NCBI GenBank assembly: GCA_965203835.1
Contig: OZ241919.1
Coordinates: 4,092,001-4,156,000, forward strand
DNA: 64,000 nucleotides
Reading direction: 5' to 3'
DNA from: CBDCFV01 sp965203835
Lineage (GTDB): Bacteria > Chloroflexota > Dehalococcoidia > Lucifugimonadales > UBA3495
Part shown: positions 59,001 through 64,000 of the stretch, one piece after another
Layout of the letters: every line of letters starts with the position of its first letter
Position numbering within the stretch: the first letter of the stretch is position 1
Translations under genes and position numbers: made by a program
The notes under the pieces: generated by a model
Databases searched by the model: none
Told to the model about the DNA's origin: nothing
What the model saw: the letters and a program-made list of their open reading frames with translations, nothing else

Positions 59001-59028
59001 ATGGAGCGGGGCAATCACCCCGCTCCAT
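59001..59028. terminator. intrinsic terminator after the RdhA-like gene
   Basis: ATGGAGCGGGG and CCCCGCTCCAT form a perfect 11-bp stem with loop CAATCA, followed by TTGTTGTTTG. It lies between the convergent RdhA-like and MBL genes and can serve both. Confidence 0.88.
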
Positions 59029-59089
59029 TTGTTGTTTGAAACGTCCCCCAGCCACACTGTACAACTTGGATGGACCGGCAAACCGGCCT

Positions 59090-59950
59090 CTAAAGCTGAA
59101 TAATCTGCATTTCCCGGCTGCGCACCACGGGGCCGTCATATACCTTGGCGATGTCCCCAAGGGCACGCTCGGATGCTCCGGGTACTTGCAATTGGGGGCT
59201 TTCGTGCACCAGGACCAGCTTCTTTGCGCCGGCGTCGCGGGCCATTTCACCCGCTGCGGTGCTGCCGCACAGGTATTCCGCTTCCGGCGTGCCGTCGATG
59301 TCGGCCTGCACGTCCACGCACAGACAGACCATCACGTCGGCGTCCTTGGCCAAGTCAATCACGCTCTGGCAAGGGCGGGTGTCTCCCGTGACCACGATGC
59401 TGCCTTCCGGGCCGTCAAGCCGGTAGGCCAGCGAGTCCAGGTAAGGCTGGACATGCTCTGCCGGGGCTGCGGTTATTTCCCAATCGAGGCCGGAGCAGAT
59501 TTTGCCTGGGCCAACGTCCTTGGCCTGATAGTTGGGAAAAGTCCTGGGGAACCTGCCGCCGCGCCTGCGGTAGGCGTTGACGCTGAGGGGATGGTTGATG
59601 CGGGCAACAAAGTCGTGGGCAAACGCGCCGTCGTTTTCGTCGATAAGCCTGTGAGTGATGGTCTCGGTGAGGGTTGGGCCGTAAATTTGGAGATCGTTTT
59701 CGTGGCCCAGGCTCTGGTCCCACCGGGTCAACAGGAAACAGGGGTAGTCCAGGTCATGGTCCGAATGATGATGGGTGAAGAACAGGTGGTCGATCTGGGT
59801 GGGCCGAAGGCCGGTCTTTATCATCTTGTAGGTGGCTGCGGGGCCGCAGTCGAACATCAGGTATTGGTCGCCCAACTCCACCACATAAGAAGACCCCCAT
59901 CTATCGGGGGTAGGGGTTGGGAAGCCTGCTCCAAGAACGAAAAGACGCAC
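59090..59950 (-). CDS. metallo-beta-lactamase fold hydrolase (RNase Z/AtsA-like)
   Basis: A 286-residue MBL-fold protein. The metal motif is THHHSDHDLDYPCFLL, with other ligands in APAEHVQP, VVTGDTRPCQSVIDLAK and LVLVHESPQ. The N-terminus LFVLGAGFPTPTPDRWGSSY and the overall plan resemble RNase Z/arylsulfatase-type relatives; the long helical exosite of RNase Z is not evident, so a small-molecule ester or lactone substrate is possible. GTG at 59950 has GGGGA seven bases upstream; an earlier GTG at 59971 lies in the terminator hairpin. Confidence 0.85.
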   Translation of the reverse strand: MRLFVLGAGFPTPTPDRWGSSYVVELGDQYLMFDCGPAATYKMIKTGLRPTQIDHLFFTHHHSDHDLDYPCFLLTRWDQSLGHENDLQIYGPTLTETITHRLIDENDGAFAHDFVARINHPLSVNAYRRRGGRFPRTFPNYQAKDVGPGKICSGLDWEITAAPAEHVQPYLDSLAYRLDGPEGSIVVTGDTRPCQSVIDLAKDADVMVCLCVDVQADIDGTPEAEYLCGSTAAGEMARDAGAKKLVLVHESPQLQVPGASERALGDIAKVYDGPVVRSREMQIIQL

Positions 59951-59972
59951 GGTAATTTCCCCATAAAACACT

Positions 59973-59996
59973 GTGGGGGCGATGTATCGCCCCCAC
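59973..59996 (-). terminator. intrinsic terminator after the VOC gene
   Basis: GTGGGGGCGA and TCGCCCCCAC form a perfect 10-bp stem with a 4-nt loop. On the minus strand it is followed by AGTGTTTTATGG, ending the VOC transcript before the MBL gene. Confidence 0.75.
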
Positions 59997-60027
59997 GTTT
60001 GTTGACTTCAGGCCGGATGCGAGGTTG

Positions 60028-60522
60028 CTAATGCGCCGCTTGCAAGGCCATTTCCTCGTCCCACGGACCGGATAGACGGCCTTTCGCCGTGCCGCCGATC
60101 ATCTGCTTGCTTTCGTCATGGCCCCATTCGCTGGCGGGCATTTCGTAGGAGAGTTCAATACCGTTGCCGTCGGGGTCGTGGATGTAGATGCCGATGGCAT
60201 GGCCGTGGTCGGACACCCGCTCGATCTCGATGCCGCGCTCTTTGACCCGGTAGTAGAGTTCCTTCAGGTCGTCAAGGCTGTCCATGTACCAAGCCATGTG
60301 GTTCAGGCCCACTTGTCCCCTTTGAGGACCGGGAGCGTCTTCCCCGACTTCCAACAAAGCGATCTCGTGGGAGTTGCCCAAGTCGGCGGTCATAAAGGCG
60401 GCCCTGCCAGGCTGGAACCCGTAGGTGTGCAGGCCCAGAAGGTCCTCGTACCAGTCCCTTGCGCGCTCAGCATTCCGCACGAAGATGTTGATGTGCCCCA
60501 GCTTTCTCGGTTTGTAAGCCAT
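60028..60522 (-). CDS. VOC family metalloprotein (glyoxalase/extradiol dioxygenase-like)
   Basis: A 164-residue vicinal-oxygen-chelate protein. The metal ligands fit KLGHINIFVRNAERARDWYE (His), GLNHMAWYMDSLDDL (His) and GIYIHDPDGNGIELSYE (Glu), the order used by extradiol dioxygenases and related enzymes. It could be a small extradiol dioxygenase, a hydroxymandelate-type or a resistance enzyme. AGGAGG precedes ATG 60522 by about six bases. It is ended by a strong terminator, so it is probably transcribed alone. Confidence 0.87.
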   Translation of the reverse strand: MAYKPRKLGHINIFVRNAERARDWYEDLLGLHTYGFQPGRAAFMTADLGNSHEIALLEVGEDAPGPQRGQVGLNHMAWYMDSLDDLKELYYRVKERGIEIERVSDHGHAIGIYIHDPDGNGIELSYEMPASEWGHDESKQMIGGTAKGRLSGPWDEEMALQAAH

Positions 60523-60572
60523 TGCGCCCTCCTTTTACGTGGTGACGTTGCCCGCGATTTTACCACACAGGT

Positions 60573-61130
60573 CTATATGTCGAATAACTCCCCGACCTGG
60601 CAACTGAACCCCGGCAGTACATCGCCGCCGTCCAGAACGTCGTCCTCATTAAGGGTAACAATAGGCTGGCCTCGCCTATGTACCCTGATGCTCCGGCTTT
60701 CCGGTTGAAGCTCCAGTACCATCGGGACGCCAACATTTATCCACATGTGGCACTTGTCGTGGACTTCTCGCGGCCGGTCGCTGGGAGACGCTACCTCCGC
60801 CACCAAGTCGGGAATTACTTCGTAGTAGCCGTCCGCCACAACGTCCAGAGGTAGAGTTTGGGCGGAGAAATACGCCACATCAGGCTCCCGAACCGTATCG
60901 GGGTTTCGGGATAGCCTCACGCCGCTATCGGTGCCTGCCACGCGGCCCAGTCGCCGCGGCCGAACGAAAGCGCGTATCTCGGATCCCAATGCGAACGCTA
61001 CCTCTCCGTGCTGCCCGCTTGATGGCATAGTCTGACAAAGCACCCCCAGTATCAGTTCTCCCCGCACCCCTTCGCTGTACAAGCGGAGCAGGTCATCGGC
61101 GGTCATTAGTTGCGGCTTGGTTGTGGCCAT
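60573..61130 (-). CDS. Uma2 family (DUF820) putative endonuclease
   Basis: A 185-residue Uma2/DUF820 protein with a PD-(D/E)XK-type restriction fold. MTADDLLRLYSEGVRGELIL, the acidic-residue region REPDVAYFSA and DLVAEVASPSDRPREVHDKC are diagnostic, giving the D...ExA core. Uma2 proteins are widespread in cyanobacteria and Chloroflexi, often in many copies; their biological role is unknown. ATG at 61130 is chosen over GTG 61139. It diverges from the luciferase-like gene over 147 bp. Confidence 0.88.
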   Translation of the reverse strand: MATTKPQLMTADDLLRLYSEGVRGELILGVLCQTMPSSGQHGEVAFALGSEIRAFVRPRRLGRVAGTDSGVRLSRNPDTVREPDVAYFSAQTLPLDVVADGYYEVIPDLVAEVASPSDRPREVHDKCHMWINVGVPMVLELQPESRSIRVHRRGQPIVTLNEDDVLDGGDVLPGFSCQVGELFDI

Positions 61131-61277
61131 GGCAATCACCCCACAGGGTCGTGAAAGAATCTCCCTATCCGTTGGGACCGGTCTATTATATTGTACTGCG
61201 GTTGTTGGAACGGTGTAGAATCAATCCGCACTTTTCCGTTGTGACGCTCGGAGCCGACAACCTGAGGAGAATTGGAA

Positions 61278-62231
61278 ATGAAATTCGGGATACTGCACTG
61301 GACTCCCTACACCGCCGACTATCCGGCAGACAAACAGTACGCCGAGATAATGGAACTGGCGAGAGGTGTGCGCGACGCCGGTTATGACATGTTCGCCGCC
61401 AACCACAGTTACTTGTCGTCGCCCCTGCGGGTGTTCCAGCCATTGCCCCTGCTTTCGGCCTTGGCCAGCGAGACCGGTGATATGGAGTTGCTGACGGGGA
61501 TATTCCTGCTGGCCCTGCACAACCCCATAGAGATTGCTGAGCAGGTCGCAACTCTTGACGTTATCTCCGGCGGACGGTTCATCTTCGGCGTTGGCGTGGG
61601 GACCCGCGGTATCCCATGCCAGTCCTTCGGTGTGGACCCGGCCCACCGCGGCGCGCGGACCGGGGAGGCGTTGCAAATTATCAAGCGCCTGTGGACCGAG
61701 GACGAAGTTACCTACGAGGGGCAGCACTTTTCGGTGGACGGCGTGAGGTCGGCCATGAAGCCCCTCCGCAAACCACATCCTCCGATATGGATCGGCGCCG
61801 GGGCCAGCCGGGCCATCCGCCGCGCCGCCCGCTTGGCAGATGCTTGGTACTCCGGCCCAACGGCGACACTGGGCGAGTTGGAGCAGGGACTGGAATACTA
61901 CAAGCAGCGGTTGGAAGGATACGGCAAGGAAGCCCCGGCCCAGTTCCCGATAAGGCGCGACCTGTACATTGCGGCCGACCAGGAAACGGCCCTGCGGGAG
62001 GGGGGCCAGTACCTGAACGGGCCCATGAGCCTGTGGAGGGGTGCGGAAAACGACCCCGACCGCTTCTTTATCGGCTCGCCCGAAGTCATAGTGGAGCAGA
62101 TAGGCCGCTACCAGGAGGCGCTTGGTGACCTGGAGTGGGTGTTCCGCATCCAGTGGCCCGGCATCCCTCATGCCAAGGTGATGGAGCAGGTGGATTTGCT
62201 GGCGAGCAGGGTGATGCCGCATTTCAGGTAG
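61278..62231 (+). CDS. LLM-class (luciferase-like) flavin or F420-dependent oxidoreductase
   Basis: A 317-residue TIM-barrel LLM-class enzyme. It opens MKFGILHWTPYTADYPA; LTGIFLLALHNPIEIAEQVA, TLDVISGGRFIFGVGVGTRG and RKPHPPIWIGAGASRAIRRA follow in the family's order. It uses FMNH2 or F420 to oxidise or desulfonate an organic substrate that cannot be predicted. GAGGAG lies eight bases before the ATG at 61278. Large families of these enzymes are typical of SAR202-like Chloroflexota. Confidence 0.9.
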   Translation: MKFGILHWTPYTADYPADKQYAEIMELARGVRDAGYDMFAANHSYLSSPLRVFQPLPLLSALASETGDMELLTGIFLLALHNPIEIAEQVATLDVISGGRFIFGVGVGTRGIPCQSFGVDPAHRGARTGEALQIIKRLWTEDEVTYEGQHFSVDGVRSAMKPLRKPHPPIWIGAGASRAIRRAARLADAWYSGPTATLGELEQGLEYYKQRLEGYGKEAPAQFPIRRDLYIAADQETALREGGQYLNGPMSLWRGAENDPDRFFIGSPEVIVEQIGRYQEALGDLEWVFRIQWPGIPHAKVMEQVDLLASRVMPHFR

Positions 62232-62252
62232 GGGAGATGGTTCCGGCAACTC

Positions 62253-62999
62253 TTACTCCATGTTGCTCTGAACTGAGGAGCCGGAATCGTATCCGTCATG
62301 ATATAGATATTCGATGCTCGACACGTTGGCGGTGTTCAGAAGAACTCCCCCTCCACCCAACCTGCTGAAATACATTTCAACCGGTGAAGAAGTATCACTA
62401 CCCGGATACAATACTGAGTCTCCTAGCCTGAAATCTTTAGCTTTTGCAATGTCGGGTAATATTGGGTACGAATGAAGACTACCCACATAAAGATCGCCGT
62501 TCTTCATGCGAACTCGGAGTTGGACGTTCGTCTTGCTGGTGGTAGTTCTATCGACGTTCAGCGCACTATACCAGATGGGCTCTTCAGGCAACGGTTCTGG
62601 TGCTAATCTTGCCGTTCTCAACAACCACCCTGTAGCTTTTGTTAACCGAGAAGGTGCATCCACTATGCCGGACGCTATCGACGCAAAGAACAACCAGAGC
62701 GTATATGCACCGAACACCCCAAAGCCAGCCCTCGGAGAGGCTTTGGTAAAATCGGCCGGGCCTTCGGTCAGCACACGGACTAGACCAAGAGTGTCCAGAA
62801 AGAATTCTTCTTGGATGAGTGTTGCTACCGCTACTATTCCGACACCAATCGCATGTACCACCGCAGCATGGTAGAACATCATGCCCCACAGCATCATGGG
62901 GGAGGTATCCAACACACGCGGATGGTAAACTCGATTTGCGGTTATTGAAAGCCAACCTGGCAGAACAACTATCGCCAGAACCAAAAGGGAATCAACCAC
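62253..62999 (-). CDS. uncharacterised membrane protein (possibly DUF6338-like)
   Basis: A 248-residue protein with three or four N-terminal helices (LLVLAIVVLPGWLSITA, MMFYHAAVVHAIGVGIVAVA, GVFGAYTLWLFFASIASGI). A soluble C-terminal domain follows with NVQLRVRMKNGDLYVGSLHS and RLGDSVLYPG, a beta-rich SH3-like stretch. The shape fits DUF6338-type proteins, a guess from layout. It is AT-richer than its neighbours. GTG at 62999 has GAGGA just upstream. It ends 21 bp from the luciferase-like gene and starts eight bases after the small protein upstream. Confidence 0.6.
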   Translation of the reverse strand: MVDSLLVLAIVVLPGWLSITANRVYHPRVLDTSPMMLWGMMFYHAAVVHAIGVGIVAVATLIQEEFFLDTLGLVRVLTEGPADFTKASPRAGFGVFGAYTLWLFFASIASGIVDAPSRLTKATGWLLRTARLAPEPLPEEPIWYSALNVDRTTTSKTNVQLRVRMKNGDLYVGSLHSYPILPDIAKAKDFRLGDSVLYPGSDTSSPVEMYFSRLGGGGVLLNTANVSSIEYLYHDGYDSGSSVQSNME

Positions 63000-63007
63000 A
63001 TGTCCTC

Positions 63008-63235
63008 TTATCTGGAGACGTTACCTTCCTTGTCATTAGACAGCCGTTGATTTTGAGTAGCCTCTTTTGACTTCTTTTCCAATTCTTGAAAAAGGTCTTT
63101 GAACTCTCCTTCGGGCTGGGGGACCTCATCGTAAGAAAAGTCAATCCGTTTCCGTCCAGACTTCACGGGCTTGACTCGATCTTTGTCGTTTTTCAATGGA
63201 TTCGACCTCCGAAAAGTCTCACTACCATTATACAT
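63008..63235 (-). CDS. small charged protein upstream of the membrane protein
   Basis: A 75-residue Lys/Glu-rich soluble protein from MYNGSETFRRSNPLKNDKDR on, ending RLSNDKEGNVSR. The frame is open to 63319, but the upstream part looks noncoding. No ribosome site or family is recognised. The stop is eight bases before the membrane protein's start, so the two probably form a unit; it could be a small partner of that protein. Confidence 0.4.
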   Translation of the reverse strand: MYNGSETFRRSNPLKNDKDRVKPVKSGRKRIDFSYDEVPQPEGEFKDLFQELEKKSKEATQNQRLSNDKEGNVSR

Positions 63236-63338
63236 ATGCGGGTTTACAGGCACACTTGGCATGACCAAGCCTGCTCCCCGGTGGTTGAGGGTGAATCTTA
63301 CCAATCCGGGATAATTCAAGCACTCAGGTAAATTACCC

Positions 63339-63641
63339 CTAGCAGTCCGGCAGGCCGCCCACCGCCTCGTCCAGGGTGATTAACGGGTAGACCGTGGCAG
63401 TGTTCCAGACGGCCAGACCAAGGTCGACCAGCGAGTCGTCCACGGCGTGGGCGTTGGGGGCGTCGATCACCAGGAAGGTCAGGTGGGCGGACTTGCTGAC
63501 CCAACCGCCTTGGAAGGAACAGCCGTGGGACTGGAGTACTCCGGTCATAGTCGCCGCCATGGTGACGACCCGGTTGCGGATGTCCAGCGCAACTCCGGGG
63601 CACTTGTCCGGCGCGTGGCTGAGGGATGCCATGTACAGCAT
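63339..63641 (-). CDS. small hypothetical protein
   Basis: A 100-residue protein without a recognised family, beginning MLYMASLSHAPDKCPGVALD. The pattern of short strands and helices (SAHLTFLVIDAPNAHAVDDS, VYPLITLDEAVGGL) suggests a ferredoxin-like alpha/beta fold of the kind seen in small sensor or NIPSNAP/GYD-type proteins. AGGAG lies six bases before the ATG at 63641. It diverges from the amidase gene over a 136-bp gap. Confidence 0.6.
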   Translation of the reverse strand: MLYMASLSHAPDKCPGVALDIRNRVVTMAATMTGVLQSHGCSFQGGWVSKSAHLTFLVIDAPNAHAVDDSLVDLGLAVWNTATVYPLITLDEAVGGLPDC

Positions 63642-63777
63642 GATAGCTCCTGCGTTTTTGAATTGTTAGTTGACATATTATATGAGTGGAACCTAATCTT
63701 CATTACCGAAATGTTGGGCCGATGCATGTGCCTGGAGAGGATACCCGCTTTTCGATACATGCTTGAGGAGGAGTGTC

Positions 63778-64000
63778 ATGGCGTTGCGTATGCCAACTCC
63801 GGATGACTTGGAGAGGCTGGCCAGGGAAAACCACTTCGAGCTTAGTGAAGAGGAACTGACATCATTCCAGGAGGTCATCCCCGACCTCTTCGGCTCTTAC
63901 GAACGGTTGGAGCGGATGCCGTTGCCCCGGGAACCCATCAAGTACCGCGACCGTGACCCGGGAGTCCGGCCTTCGAGACAGGAAGACCCTTTCAACGCCA
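63778..64000 (+). CDS. amidase, N-terminal part (3' end beyond window)
   Basis: The 74 visible residues open MALRMPTPDDLERLARENHF and include SYERLERMPLPREPIKYRDR then PGVRP and QEDPFNA. This is the N-terminal extension typical of amidase-signature enzymes that precedes the A-W-x-R-C-x-I region. The catalytic Ser-Ser-Lys core lies outside the window. GGAGGAG precedes the ATG. The substrate cannot be told from this part. Confidence 0.72.
   Translation, partial: MALRMPTPDDLERLARENHFELSEEELTSFQEVIPDLFGSYERLERMPLPREPIKYRDRDPGVRPSRQEDPFNA

Overview
The window is a GC-rich bacterial chromosome segment with tightly packed genes on both strands. No ribosomal or marker gene is present, so taxonomy is inferred. 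A leucine-type T-box before ilvBNC-leuA, a PIN/TRAM-ispD-ispF-cysS string, many class III CoA-transferases, amidohydrolases, a luciferase-like monooxygenase, a PhnZ-like phosphonate oxygenase and a reductive-dehalogenase-like protein fit a Chloroflexota (Dehalococcoidia or SAR202-like) heterotroph best.

Layout. 1-5.4 kb: minus-strand branched-chain amino acid operon (T-box, ilvB, ilvN, ilvC, a small membrane coiled-coil protein, leuA running off the left edge). 5.6-8.3 kb: metG and a polyprenyl synthase, overlapping by one base. 8.3-14 kb: minus-strand amidohydrolase, lipA, gmk, aroA and prephenate dehydrogenase. 14.1-18.8 kb: a polytopic membrane protein with a YtkA-like partner, a substrate-binding protein and a hydrolase. 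19.1-23.1 kb: otsA, otsB, a HAD phosphatase and a DsbA/FrnE-type oxidoreductase with an in-frame UGA at its first active-site Cys, a probable selenoprotein. An ISKra4-type element follows 8 bp later.

24.9-33.1 kb: CoA-transferase, HEPN-like protein, asparaginase with an altered catalytic motif, PIN/TRAM-ispD-ispF-cysS and an FAD oxidase. 33.1-35.8 kb: an AT-richer island with two uncharacterised genes (one HEPN-like) and a decayed copy of the 3' end of the FAD oxidase. 35.8-42.3 kb: catabolic genes, including a double CoA-transferase with a thiolase-like protein and a DUF35 protein. 42.7-53.2 kb: transport and catabolic genes, plus a GPP34-cytochrome P450 fusion gene split by an IS630-type element. 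53.3-64 kb: PhnZ-like oxygenase, tRNA-Ser(GGA), Rieske ferredoxin, lepB, FAH hydrolase, NIPSNAP protein, RdhA-like protein, MBL hydrolase, VOC protein, Uma2 nuclease, luciferase-like oxidoreductase and an amidase start.

Three related kinds of small repeat are scattered through the window: a REP-like palindrome (core GATTCCCGCC...GCGGGAATGAC), a 154-bp MITE with 15-bp terminal inverted repeats and 10-11 bp target duplications (two copies), and a 94-bp element with 13-bp inverted repeats. One palindrome lies in frame inside the polyprenyl synthase gene.

The strongest candidates for something new are the probable selenoprotein, the GPP34-P450 fusion and the MITE/REP family.
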